Assembly (NCBI GenBank): GCA_002450095.1
Contig: DJYK01000019.1
Location: 5,167 to 69,166 of the forward strand
Direction of reading: 5' to 3'
Source: Mageeibacillus sp. UBA6980
GTDB lineage: Bacteria > Bacillota > Clostridia > Saccharofermentanales > Saccharofermentanaceae
Length of the DNA: 64,000 bases
The notes beneath the pieces are model-generated. The model was given only the letters and a program-made list of their open reading frames with translations. It ran no database searches and was not told where the DNA came from. Shown piece after piece: positions 34,728-42,724 of the stretch. The position numbers and the translations under genes are program-made. How positions within the stretch are numbered: position 1 is the stretch's first letter; every line of letters begins with the position of its first letter.

Positions 34728-35647
34728 GCAAGAAAACCTTAAGCGGAGTTAACAGTACGGCGACGAATATCAGGGGATGGGTATATCTTCTGCCGGCTTT
34801 ACTGTTCCTTGTAGCGTTCATGGTCTATCCTTTGATCGACGTATTCATATATTCGTTTCAGGAAGGTTATAATTCCGCATCCCAGACATCGTTCGGAACC
34901 GGATTTTATAACTATATGTATGTCCTTCGCGATCCCTATTTCCTTAAGGCCGTAAAGAACACATTTATCCTTGTTATGATCACGGTCCCGATATCGACGA
35001 TATTGTCGCTTCTTATCGCATTGGGATTGAATTCGATAAGTGCCCTGAAGCAACTGTTCCAGACCGTCTTCTTCCTGCCGTATGTAACAAATACGCTTGC
35101 GGTAGGTCTTGTGTTCATGATCTTATTCAGAAAGACGCCCTATACCGATGGTCTGGTGAATCTTATCATCGGCAAGTTCGGTATAAGCCCAATTGATTTT
35201 ATCGACGGACCTTACTGGGCGAAGATGCTCGTGTTATCCGTCTATGTTATCTGGATAGTCATGCCGTTTAAGATCCTGATATTGACCTCGGCGCTGGCAT
35301 CTGTCCCTAAAGTCTATTATCAGTCGGCTCGAATAGACGGTACTTCCTCGTGGAGGATGTTCTGGAGGATAACTCTTCCAATGATCTCTCCCATGATCGT
35401 TTACCTCGTTATCACCGGATTTATCGGTGCATTCAAGGCTTATTCCGATGCGGTCGCCATATTCGGTATCAACCTTAATGCCGCCGGAATGAATACCATC
35501 GTAGGATACGTTTACGACATGCTCTACGGAGACGGCGGAGGATATCCTTCATATGCTTCCGCTGCCGCGATCATACTTTTCGCGATAGTTCTTACGATAA
35601 CCGTTATCAATCTCATGGTAAGCCGGAAGGCTTCCGTTGAAACATAA
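34724..35647 (+). CDS. Sugar ABC transporter permease (MalF/UgpA type)
   Basis: 307 aa with six membrane segments. The EAA loop is near YYQSARIDGTSSWRMFWRITLPM (split: YYQSARIDGTSS, RMFWRITLP). The opening WVYLLPALLFLVAFMVYPL is characteristic of the family. It overlaps the ATPase gene by 4 bp and is followed by the second permease. Confidence 0.93.
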   Translation: MSKKTLSGVNSTATNIRGWVYLLPALLFLVAFMVYPLIDVFIYSFQEGYNSASQTSFGTGFYNYMYVLRDPYFLKAVKNTFILVMITVPISTILSLLIALGLNSISALKQLFQTVFFLPYVTNTLAVGLVFMILFRKTPYTDGLVNLIIGKFGISPIDFIDGPYWAKMLVLSVYVIWIVMPFKILILTSALASVPKVYYQSARIDGTSSWRMFWRITLPMISPMIVYLVITGFIGAFKAYSDAVAIFGINLNAAGMNTIVGYVYDMLYGDGGGYPSYASAAAIILFAIVLTITVINLMVSRKASVET

Positions 35648-35657
35648 GGAGGAAGAC

Positions 35658-36482
35658 ATGAAACTTAAAAAGGGAATAATCCATTTCTTCCTCTCGATAT
35701 GGGCTGTTGTCGTTCTGTTCCCGTTCTACTGGATGGTGCTGTCAAGTATCAAGAGCTACGCATCCTACGCAGGGGAGAGGATACCGAAGTTCTATGCCGT
35801 CAATCCGACGTTCGAGAACTATGTATCGGCATTCACCGCGGTGCCTCTGGCGAAGTATTTTGCCAATACACTTATCTTTACGCTCGCGACCACCGCTCTG
35901 ATGGTTATCGTGATCATCTTTTCCGCTTACGCATTTGCAAGGATCGATTTCAAGGGCAGGAATCTACTCTTTGTCGGTTTCCTCGCGCTTATGATGATCC
36001 CGAATGAGCTCGTGGTTATCACCAACTTTGTAACGATAACGGATCTTGACCTGCGTAACAGCTTTTTGGGACTTATACTTCCTTCGGTTACGTCGGTGTT
36101 TTACATCTATCTTCTTAAGCAGAACTTCGAACAGGTCCCGGATGAGCTTTATTATGCCGCCAAGGTGGACGGCACCTCCGACCTTAAGTATCTGTTTAAG
36201 GTAATGGTCCCGATCTGCCGACCGACGATAATCACCGTTATAATCCTTAAAGTCATAGAGTGTTGGAACTCCTATGTGTGGCCGAGGCTCATTACGGACG
36301 ATCCTAATTATTACCTCGTAAGTAACGGTATCCAGGAGATAAGGGAAAACGGCTTCGGCAGGGATAACATCCCCGCGATGATGGCTGCGGTCGTGGCCGT
36401 ATCCGTGCCGCTTATCATTCTGTTCCTCATCTTCAGGAAAAAAATCATGGCAGGAGTATCAAGGGAGGGTATCAAAGGATGA
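35658..36482 (+). CDS. Sugar ABC transporter permease (MalG/UgpE type)
   Basis: 274 aa from ATG 35658, preceded by AAGGAGG. A TTG at 35637 is in frame but lies before the ribosome site. Six membrane segments; the EAA loop is YYAAKVDGTSDLKYLFKVMVP (split in two halves here: YYAAKVDGTS, LKYLFKVMVP). PFYWMVLSSIKS at the start is typical. It pairs with the upstream permease. The 3' end overlaps the binding-protein gene by 4 bp. Confidence 0.93.
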   Translation: MKLKKGIIHFFLSIWAVVVLFPFYWMVLSSIKSYASYAGERIPKFYAVNPTFENYVSAFTAVPLAKYFANTLIFTLATTALMVIVIIFSAYAFARIDFKGRNLLFVGFLALMMIPNELVVITNFVTITDLDLRNSFLGLILPSVTSVFYIYLLKQNFEQVPDELYYAAKVDGTSDLKYLFKVMVPICRPTIITVIILKVIECWNSYVWPRLITDDPNYYLVSNGIQEIRENGFGRDNIPAMMAAVVAVSVPLIILFLIFRKKIMAGVSREGIKG

Positions 36483-38068
36483 GTGCGCTTCGTAAATTAT
36501 TGACCGGTGTCCTTACAGGTTCCTTGCTGTTGTCGTCCCTGGCCTTAACATCTTGCCACGGAAGGACTTTGAGAAATGAGTTCACGGTACCTTCCGAGTT
36601 TGATACGGAAAGGCAGTTCGAGATAACGTTCTGGGCGAAGAACGATACCAATATCAATCAGACCAGGATATATAATCAGGCGATCGAGGAATTCGAGAAA
36701 TTGTATCCGAATATCCATGTAAATATCAGGCTCTATACCGATTACAACAAGATCTATAATGACGTTATCACGAATATTGCGACTGATACTACGCCGAACG
36801 TCTGTATCACTTATCCCGATCATATCGCTACATATATATCCGGCAATAACACCGTGGTCCCGCTCGACAGTCTGTTTACCGATGCCCGCTACGGTCTCGG
36901 AGGGTCTGAGATCAGATTCGACTCGCCGACCGTAGACGAGATAGTCCCCGAATTCTTAAATGAATGTAAGATAGGTGATACTCATTACTGTGTTCCGTAC
37001 ATGAGATCCACGGAAGCTCTTTATATCAACAAGACATTTGTTGAGGCTTTGGGATATGAAGTCCCGGATATCGTGACATGGGACTATATCTGGGAAGTGA
37101 GCAACGCCGCGACAGCGAAGAATCCTGACGGTACATATGCGGTTAACGGGCAGGATGTAATGATCCCTTTTATCTATAAGTCATCTGACAATATGATGAT
37201 AACGATGCTGCGGCAACTGGATGCGGGATACTCGGACAGCGCAGGGAATATAGAGATATTCAATCCCGATACGACGTCCGTCCTCTATAAGATTGCCGAG
37301 GAGGTGTCTTACGGTGCTTTCTCAACGTTTACGGTATCGGGATATCCCGGCAACTTCCTGAACGCCGGTCAGTGTATCTTTGCCGTCGATTCGACGGCAG
37401 GCTCCACGTGGATGGGTTCCGATGCTCCTCTGTCGGATATTCATGAGAATGAGGTCGTCGAGTTCGAGACGGCGGTAAGACCTGTTCCCCAGTTTGATCC
37501 CGGTGACCCCCGGATGATCTCGCAGGGACCTTCAGTCTGTGTCTTTAACAAAGAGGATCCGCAGGAGGTCCTGGCTTCGTGGATATTCGCTCAGTATCTT
37601 CTGTCCAACGATGTGCAGATCCCGTATTCGGAAACTGAAGGTTATGTGCCGGTTACTTTAAGAGCACAGCAGTCTTCTGATTATCAGTCGTACCTTAACG
37701 ATCCCGATCAGTATGATGTAAAGATCGCCGTGACACGTATGCTGCTCGATAATATCGACCACACTTTCGTTACGCCGGTGTTTAACGGTTCCACTTCTTT
37801 ACGTAATGCCGCTTCTTCTCTCGTTGACAACGTGGTCAAGTCGGTAAGAAGAAGAGAGACCGTTGACGATGCATACATCGAACATCTGTATGATGAGGTA
37901 ACGGCACTGTACAGGCTCGACCAGCTTTCCGGAAGTAAGGACAGCCGTGCCGATCTGGGGCCCATGCCTTTGGAGTCGAAGTTCCTTCTCGGCTCTCTTG
38001 GTGTAGTTTGGATAGGAATAGGAGCGTATTTTCTTTCGAATTTGGTCAAAAAGCGGAAAAATGATTGA
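36479..38068 (+). CDS. Extracellular sugar-binding lipoprotein with a C-terminal membrane anchor
   Basis: 529 aa, SBP_bac_1 class. The signal peptide ends in lipobox ALTSC (Cys ~26). The ligand-binding body includes FEITFWAKND, IEEFEKLYPNIHV and YCVPYMRSTEALYINK. The last ~30 residues are a hydrophobic segment (LLGSLGVVWIGIGAYFLS) followed by the basic tail KKRKND. A second anchor is unusual for this family. It ends the importer operon. The substrate could be an oligosaccharide or glycerophosphodiester; the sequence does not decide. Confidence 0.88.
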   Translation: MSALRKLLTGVLTGSLLLSSLALTSCHGRTLRNEFTVPSEFDTERQFEITFWAKNDTNINQTRIYNQAIEEFEKLYPNIHVNIRLYTDYNKIYNDVITNIATDTTPNVCITYPDHIATYISGNNTVVPLDSLFTDARYGLGGSEIRFDSPTVDEIVPEFLNECKIGDTHYCVPYMRSTEALYINKTFVEALGYEVPDIVTWDYIWEVSNAATAKNPDGTYAVNGQDVMIPFIYKSSDNMMITMLRQLDAGYSDSAGNIEIFNPDTTSVLYKIAEEVSYGAFSTFTVSGYPGNFLNAGQCIFAVDSTAGSTWMGSDAPLSDIHENEVVEFETAVRPVPQFDPGDPRMISQGPSVCVFNKEDPQEVLASWIFAQYLLSNDVQIPYSETEGYVPVTLRAQQSSDYQSYLNDPDQYDVKIAVTRMLLDNIDHTFVTPVFNGSTSLRNAASSLVDNVVKSVRRRETVDDAYIEHLYDEVTALYRLDQLSGSKDSRADLGPMPLESKFLLGSLGVVWIGIGAYFLSNLVKKRKND

Positions 38069-38091
38069 ATTAATGTATCTGCTCCTTTATT

Positions 38092-38100
38092 TGTTATAAT
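38092..38100 (+). promoter_or_regulatory. Extended -10 promoter for the OB-fold-like lipoprotein
   Basis: TGTTATAAT, 59 bp upstream of the start codon. The leader contains the inverted repeat TTAACGG (38111-38117) / CCGTTAA (38138-38144). Confidence 0.6.
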
Positions 38101-38159
38101 AGCGTTGAATTTAACGGGCTTGAAACTATATTAATGTCCGTTAAGAAAGAAGGGTTAAA

Positions 38160-38948
38160 ATGAAGATGTTTAAGAAGGTTATGTCAGTTGCAGTTGTTGC
38201 TGCTATGGCTCTTTCTGTTTTCGCCTGCGCTGATACAGCAGCAGAGACAGCCGCTGAGACAGAAGAAACAGTTGCTGCAGGTCTTTCTCTTGACGGACTC
38301 GAGTACATGTCTTATGAGGAATACGATGCCGCAGATTTTGATACTGAAGTTACTGTTCTTTGTATGGTTCAGGCAACTCAGTCCTGGTGGGAGAATGAAG
38401 GTCAGGGCGTTATCACTGTATATGCACAGGATTACGACGGCGCTTATTTCATCTACAACATGGCTTGCACCGAGGAAGAGGCTGCTTTGCTCACTCCCGG
38501 TACAACTATCCTTGTAACAGGATACAAGAGCCAGTGGTCCGGTGAGATCGAGATCACAGACGCAACATTCGAGTTCGTTGATCACCAGGGTGAAGTTTTT
38601 GAGCCTGCCGATCTTACAGAGCACTTCGGCGATGAGGATTTCCTCTATGCATATCAGAACGAGTTCTTCGCTATGAATGATCTTACTGTTGAGGCTATCG
38701 GCGAGAACGGCGAGGCTTTCCTCTATAAGTACGACGGTTCCGGATCTCAGGGTGATGATCTGTACTTCCGTGTAACAAACGGCGAGACATCCGCAACATT
38801 CACGGTAGAGTCTTACCTCACAGGTCCTGACACAGATGTTTATCAGGCTGTTGAAGGCTTGAATGTAGGCGATACGATCGATGTACAGGGATTCCTTTAC
38901 TGGTATGAAGGCGTTAACCCTCACATCACATCAGTTGTTGTTGAGTAA
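38160..38948 (+). CDS. Lipoprotein of unknown function with OB-fold-like repeats
   Basis: 262 aa. The signal peptide ends in SVFAC (Cys ~22), then an Ala/Glu/Thr-rich linker. Two similar beta-rich units follow: ITVYAQDYDGAYFIYNM with LTPGTTILVTGYK, and LYFRVTNGE with LNVGDTIDVQGFLYWY. This pattern of strand, then a Gly-turn and V-x-G, resembles OB folds. The function is unknown. The leader and a strong terminator suggest a well expressed single gene. Confidence 0.78.
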   Translation: MKMFKKVMSVAVVAAMALSVFACADTAAETAAETEETVAAGLSLDGLEYMSYEEYDAADFDTEVTVLCMVQATQSWWENEGQGVITVYAQDYDGAYFIYNMACTEEEAALLTPGTTILVTGYKSQWSGEIEITDATFEFVDHQGEVFEPADLTEHFGDEDFLYAYQNEFFAMNDLTVEAIGENGEAFLYKYDGSGSQGDDLYFRVTNGETSATFTVESYLTGPDTDVYQAVEGLNVGDTIDVQGFLYWYEGVNPHITSVVVE

Positions 38949-38970
38949 TCAATAATAGCGATCGAGCATT

Positions 38971-39010
38971 AATGTCCCGGGAGCCCGAAGACGCTCCCGG
39001 GACATTTTTA
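38971..39010 (+). terminator. Strong intrinsic terminator after the lipoprotein
   Basis: AATGTCCCGGGAGC (38971-38984) pairs perfectly with GCTCCCGGGACATT (38993-39006), followed by TTTATT. Confidence 0.9.
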
Positions 39011-39037
39011 TTGACATTAAACCACTTGTGCTATAAT
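39011..39037 (+). promoter_or_regulatory. Promoter for the Lys/Ala-rich membrane protein
   Basis: TTGACA (39011-39016), 15 bp, TATAAT (39032-39037) with TGC before it, an extended -10. It starts right at the end of the preceding terminator. Confidence 0.65.
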
Positions 39038-39064
39038 CAAATAAGATTTACGGAGGTAATGAAT

Positions 39065-39673
39065 ATGGCTGATAAAGATAATGTAAAGGATCAGAATTCT
39101 GCCCTTGTTGATGATAATAATGCTCCGACTTCTGAGGAGACCAAAGAGTTTTCTGCCGTTGAGGCCGTAAAGCCGGAATCTCAGGACAATAATAATGCAA
39201 CTTCAAAAGAAGAAAGCAAAGGCGCTTCTGCAGTTGCCGCACCTGTAGTCGATAAGGCTGCCAAGGACAGGATAGCCGCTGCGCAGAAGGCCGCTAAGAA
39301 AGAAGAGAGAGAGCAGGCAAGAAAGCAGGCTAAGATCGATAAGAAGGCTAAGAAAGCCGCGGAGTATCAGTCCAAGATCGAGCAATGCCCCAGGGACTAC
39401 AGACCGGTAAGCACAGGCGTATTCTTTTGGTGCGGACTCCTGTGTGTGCTTCCGGTGTTAGGTCTGTTGTTTACCATTATTTTCTCGCTCTTCCCGATCA
39501 ATAAGAATTTTAAGAATTTCGCAAGGGCGATCCTCGCATGGTATGTTATCGCGATCATTGTGTTCCTTGTATTCGCGATAGTCGTAACTCTTGTAATGGG
39601 TCAATCGATCGCGGATTATATATGGCCGTTCGAGCAGTTCTTTGATCAGATAGGTCAGGCTCTCGGCATCTGA
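39065..39673 (+). CDS. Membrane protein with a long charged N-terminal region
   Basis: 202 aa from ATG 39065, 8 nt after GGAGG. The ATG at 39059 is too close to the ribosome site. The first ~110 residues are disordered and then Lys/Ala/Glu-rich, likely a coiled coil (KAAKKEEREQARKQAKIDKK). Two membrane segments follow (VFFWCGLLCVLPVLGLLFTI and YVIAIIVFLVFAIVVTLVM). I do not recognise a family. Monocistronic, with its own promoter and terminator. Confidence 0.75.
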   Translation: MADKDNVKDQNSALVDDNNAPTSEETKEFSAVEAVKPESQDNNNATSKEESKGASAVAAPVVDKAAKDRIAAAQKAAKKEEREQARKQAKIDKKAKKAAEYQSKIEQCPRDYRPVSTGVFFWCGLLCVLPVLGLLFTIIFSLFPINKNFKNFARAILAWYVIAIIVFLVFAIVVTLVMGQSIADYIWPFEQFFDQIGQALGI

Positions 39674-39697
39674 TCCCTTATTAATCGTATTGAACAG

Positions 39698-39733
39698 ACA
39701 GCCCTGCTTCACGCGGGGCTGTTTTGTATTTTT
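39698..39733 (+). terminator. Intrinsic terminator after the charged membrane protein
   Basis: ACAGCCC (39698-39704) pairs with GGGCTGT (39716-39722), followed by TTTGTATTTTT. Confidence 0.8.
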
Positions 39734-39814
39734 ATAGTATCAGTGATGACCCGTCTTTGTAACATTGTTAATCTAAAATGTTCTTATCAACATGAAAGTG
39801 AGGCAGTGTCACTT

Positions 39815-40441
39815 ATGGAAGAATTGCTTATTTCCAAAAAGGATCTTCTTAAAGTAACGCATATTTCCTATGGAACCCTTTACAGATGGAAGAGACTCGG
39901 TCTTATCCCTGAGAATTGGTTTATTCATAAAGCTACGGATATAGGGCAGTCGACATATCTTCCTCGCGAGAAAGTGATCACAAGGATAGAGCGTATAAAA
40001 GAACTTAAGAACGAGCTTACCGTCGAGCAGATGCAGGAGCTGTTCTCCGCTAACGTTAAGAGCTTTAAGATCCCTCTTAAGGACTTCTCTGAACTCGGTA
40101 TCGTATCCAAGCTGTCCATCACGGCTTTTACGAGCGTTTTCCCGACAAAGGATCATCTTGATTTCAATGATGTATTCTCCATGTATGTAGTAGATCATCT
40201 GATGAAGCTCTCCGGTTTCTATCTCGAGGATGCCAAGCAGGTGTTAAGGCTTCTTTGCAAATATCTTTCCAAGGAAACATCCAAGGACTATCAGCTCATC
40301 CTCCTTCGTAAGATGGGCGTTCCCATGACCGTGCTCGTTAAGGGCGATGAGGATATCCTGCTCGAAGACAGCACGGAGATAATAGCCTGTGCCAACCTGG
40401 TCGAGTTCGAATCCGCTCTGAAGAACAGGCTGATCGCATAA
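39815..40441 (+). CDS. YhbD-like (DUF4004) putative regulator
   Basis: 208 aa from ATG 39815 (MEELLISKKDLL). Upstream in-frame ATGs at 39743 and 39746 lie next to the preceding terminator and would add a tail not seen in relatives. The N-terminal ~60 residues resemble a MerR-type helix-turn-helix: VTHISYGTLYRWKRLGLIP, then a wing and YLPREKVITRIERI. The remainder is helical. YhbD-type proteins are little studied. The ArsR-like gene follows 7 bp later, so a two-regulator operon is likely. Confidence 0.78.
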   Translation: MEELLISKKDLLKVTHISYGTLYRWKRLGLIPENWFIHKATDIGQSTYLPREKVITRIERIKELKNELTVEQMQELFSANVKSFKIPLKDFSELGIVSKLSITAFTSVFPTKDHLDFNDVFSMYVVDHLMKLSGFYLEDAKQVLRLLCKYLSKETSKDYQLILLRKMGVPMTVLVKGDEDILLEDSTEIIACANLVEFESALKNRLIA

Positions 40442-40448
40442 GATTTCT

Positions 40449-40841
40449 ATGGATAAGACGCTTTTAACAAGGCTGACGACACTGGCCGAGCCGATACGTC
40501 TGGATATACTGATGATCATCAGTGCGTCCGGTACGTGCTGTGCCGGCGATATCCTGTCGCACTTTGATATAACTCAGCCGACATTATCTCATCATATGAG
40601 AGTTCTTATCGAGAATGACCTTGTCAACGCGGTAAAGGACGGCAGATTCATGAGGTATTCCGTTAACACCGGTGCGGTGACGGAATTAAAACAGATCTTA
40701 GATGACCTTTGTGCCGATAAGAGCGTTTCTTCGAATGTGTATGAGCTTGTCAGTCCGAAGGCTGATGAGAATCGCCCAAAGTCCGGTAAGAAGAAGGACA
40801 AAGATAAGAAGAAGAAAAAAGACAAGAAAAAGAAGAAATGA
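40449..40841 (+). CDS. ArsR-family transcriptional regulator with a polylysine tail
   Basis: 130 aa. A winged helix covers residues ~5-95: LAEPIRLDILMIIS, then DITQPTLSHHMRVLIENDLV, then GRFMRYSVN. One Cys pair (TCCAGD) sits near helix 3, but the usual ELCVCDL metal site is not present. The last ~25 residues are almost all Lys and Asp (KKKDKDKKKKKDKKKKK). The target is unknown. It is cotranscribed with the YhbD-like gene. Confidence 0.82.
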   Translation: MDKTLLTRLTTLAEPIRLDILMIISASGTCCAGDILSHFDITQPTLSHHMRVLIENDLVNAVKDGRFMRYSVNTGAVTELKQILDDLCADKSVSSNVYELVSPKADENRPKSGKKKDKDKKKKKDKKKKK

Positions 40842-40851
40842 TCCGAATTGA

Positions 40852-40890
40852 AGTGAACCCCCGAAGTTTGTCCAACTTCAGGGGTTCACT
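40852..40890. repeat. Perfect-ended palindrome between regulator and P-loop gene
   Basis: AGTGAACCCC facing GGGGTTCACT, with GAAGTT/AACTTC inside and a 5-base loop. No T-run follows, so it is not a standard terminator. Its half-site recalls IS3-family inverted ends, but no transposase gene is present. Confidence 0.6.
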
Positions 40891-41024
40891 ACATTATTGA
40901 GGCATTTTTGAATTATTCGCACAATTTTAACTTTTATCTATTCAAAAAATAGTGCAATTATTCTAAAATATATTTATCCGGTAAATAACGGATATAAAGT
41001 AACACTTCTGAAGGAGATCTTTTT

Positions 41025-41432
41025 ATGATTAAGATTATCGCAGGTGAAAAGGGAACAGGTAAGACAGCTAAGCTCGTGGATGATATCAACACAGCAGCAA
41101 GACAGGATAATAACATCGTCTGTATCGAGAGAGGAAACAGACTTGACCAGCTCCTTAAGCCTAATGTACGTTTGGTTAATATGAAAGAATACCCCATCGA
41201 AGGTTTTGATCAGCTCCTGGCTTTCATCGCCGGAATTTGTTCAAAAGATTATGATCTTACACATATCTATATCGACAGCATTTTTAAGGTAGCTAATGAG
41301 GATGGAATGGATAATCTCGAGAGTTTCATCACAAAGCTCGATGCTTTCTTAAAGGATACACCCGTTACTGCAATGATCATCTTAAGCGGTAAGGTAGACG
41401 ATCTTCCCGATTCCGTTAAAGCTTACGTGTAA
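41025..41432 (+). CDS. Small P-loop protein, sometimes labelled PilT-like
   Basis: 135 aa. A Walker A motif GEKGTGKTAK is at residues 7-16. A possible Walker B is LTHIYIDSIFK. The rest lacks known motor domains, so twitching motility is not supported by anything else here. Similar short P-loop proteins are common in Clostridia, with no known role. Ribosome site AAGGAGA. It is followed by a bidirectional terminator. Confidence 0.78.
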   Translation: MIKIIAGEKGTGKTAKLVDDINTAARQDNNIVCIERGNRLDQLLKPNVRLVNMKEYPIEGFDQLLAFIAGICSKDYDLTHIYIDSIFKVANEDGMDNLESFITKLDAFLKDTPVTAMIILSGKVDDLPDSVKAYV

Positions 41433-41453
41433 GTTAAATTAGTATTTTATAGA

Positions 41454-41487
41454 AGAAGAAGGAGCCTCAGGGCTCCTTCTTCTTTTT
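41454..41487. terminator. Bidirectional terminator overlapping the end of the convergent gene
   Basis: AGAAGAAGGAGCC (41454-41466) pairs with GGCTCCTTCTTCT (41471-41483), then TTTT. The loop TCAG holds the stop codon of the minus-strand membrane protein, so one arm is coding. Confidence 0.85.
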
Positions 41488-42036
41488 AAGATAAAACTCG
41501 ATATAACCGACAGCTATTGCCGGTAATAGTAATGCCAGGTAAAAGTTGTGTATAAAATGAGGAGCCCATTCGGTCATCGCGAGTGCAATTGCACAGATAT
41601 TGTAAATGAACTGGGAGATCCATATGCCTTTATGTTCTCCCCAATAATAGAAATAGAACACATTATATACGCCGATCATCAGAAGTACTCCGATTATGCT
41701 AAAAATGTTCAGAAACACAAAATCAGCGTTGAAGGAAAAGGCTCCGTTTATAAGAAGAAGTGTCCCGATTGTTATCACAACAGGTCCCAGACACCAGATA
41801 AGCAGGACTTTTTTGCTGTAACGCTTGGATATGAAAGCGGTTATCACTTTTATTACATAGTTGATAATAAAAGCAGCAAGAGCTGTCAGTAGCAGAATTG
41901 ATGACAGGGTTTGCAGTGGCGCAGGATCGCGATTTCCGAACAGATCCAAATTCTTGATGCTCTCGTAAAGAGCAAAGAAAAACAAAGGGATCAATAAGGT
42001 TGAAAGCAACCATTCTGTTTTTTGGCTTTTTGTCAT
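41467..42036 (-). CDS. Polytopic membrane protein of unknown function
   Basis: 189 aa with six predicted membrane segments, beginning TEWLLSTLLIPLFFFALYE. It ends in LKKKKEP, encoded by the arm of the terminator. No family is recognised. The minus-strand ribosome site is AGGAGG. It is convergent with the P-loop gene and divergent from the rimP-nusA operon. The 92 bp between its start and that operon promoter hold nothing else clear. Confidence 0.75.
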   Translation of the reverse strand: MTKSQKTEWLLSTLLIPLFFFALYESIKNLDLFGNRDPAPLQTLSSILLLTALAAFIINYVIKVITAFISKRYSKKVLLIWCLGPVVITIGTLLLINGAFSFNADFVFLNIFSIIGVLLMIGVYNVFYFYYWGEHKGIWISQFIYNICAIALAMTEWAPHFIHNFYLALLLPAIAVGYIEFYLKKKKEP

Positions 42037-42127
42037 GACAAGCCTCCTGTTCTCATACGTTTTAGCAGAGTACTTTCATCAATATTTTACTATCAAAGAA
42101 AATTTATGCGAATACGGCAGAAGATTT

Positions 42128-42156
42128 GCCACAAAATTGCCTTTGTGTTATTATTT
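42128..42156 (+). promoter_or_regulatory. Promoter of the rimP-nusA-infB operon
   Basis: TTGCCA (42128-42133), 17 bp, TATTAT (42151-42156) preceded by TGT, an extended -10. The predicted start is near 42163. Confidence 0.7.
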
Positions 42157-42183
42157 CCTTGTTCAGATAACAAAGGTTAAGTG

Positions 42184-42212
42184 AACGAGCTTCTTGGAGC
42201 TCGTTTTTCTTT
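42184..42212 (+). terminator. Attenuator-like terminator in the rimP-nusA leader
   Basis: AACGAGCT (42184-42191) pairs with AGCTCGTT (42198-42205), then TTTCTTTT. It lies between the operon promoter and rimP, so it would end transcription early unless overcome. Confidence 0.7.
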
Positions 42213-42238
42213 TATCAGAAACAGATAAAGGGGTAAAA

Positions 42239-42706
42239 ATGGCAAAAAGATCAAAGATCGCTCAGGAGGCTTACGATATTGCTAAGCCTGAAGCGGAGAA
42301 GATGGGGATCGAGCTCGTAGATGCCGAATACAAGAAGGAAGGGCAGGGAATGTTCCTGAGGCTTTTTGTAGATCGTAAGGGCGGAATATCCATCGACGAC
42401 TGTGAAGCCTTCAGCAAGGTCATAGATCCTATATTTGATGAGAAGCTTAAATGCGATGCGGATTTCTTTGAGGTAAGTTCTCCGGGACTTACAAGACCTC
42501 TGGAAGATCTTGCCGATTACATCAGATACGAAGGCGAGAAGATAGATGTTAAGACTTTTACGGCGGATGAATCCGGAAGCAAGAGTTTTACAGGTAAGAT
42601 CACAGGGGTAGTCGAAGAGAGGATTCAATTCGAGAAGGAAGACGGCAGCGTTGTTATGCTGGCACCGGCCGATATAAGCAAGGCCGTAAGACACATAGAT
42701 TTTTAA
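42239..42706 (+). CDS. rimP: Ribosome maturation factor RimP
   Basis: 155 aa from ATG 42239, preceded by AAAGGGG. A longer in-frame start (42194) lies inside the leader hairpin. RimP assists assembly of the 30S subunit. The N-terminal domain carries GIELVDAEYKKEGQGMFLRL and GGISIDDCEAFSKVIDPIFD; then the conserved VSSPGLTRPL. The C-terminal SH3-like part ends KAVRHIDF. First gene of the operon. Confidence 0.93.
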   Translation: MAKRSKIAQEAYDIAKPEAEKMGIELVDAEYKKEGQGMFLRLFVDRKGGISIDDCEAFSKVIDPIFDEKLKCDADFFEVSSPGLTRPLEDLADYIRYEGEKIDVKTFTADESGSKSFTGKITGVVEERIQFEKEDGSVVMLAPADISKAVRHIDF

Positions 42707-42724
42707 TATTTGGAGGTATATAAA

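Noticed and set aside
41025..41432. Twitching motility function for the small P-loop protein
   Set aside because: Only a Walker A motif is present; there are no PilT motor domains or pilus genes nearby.
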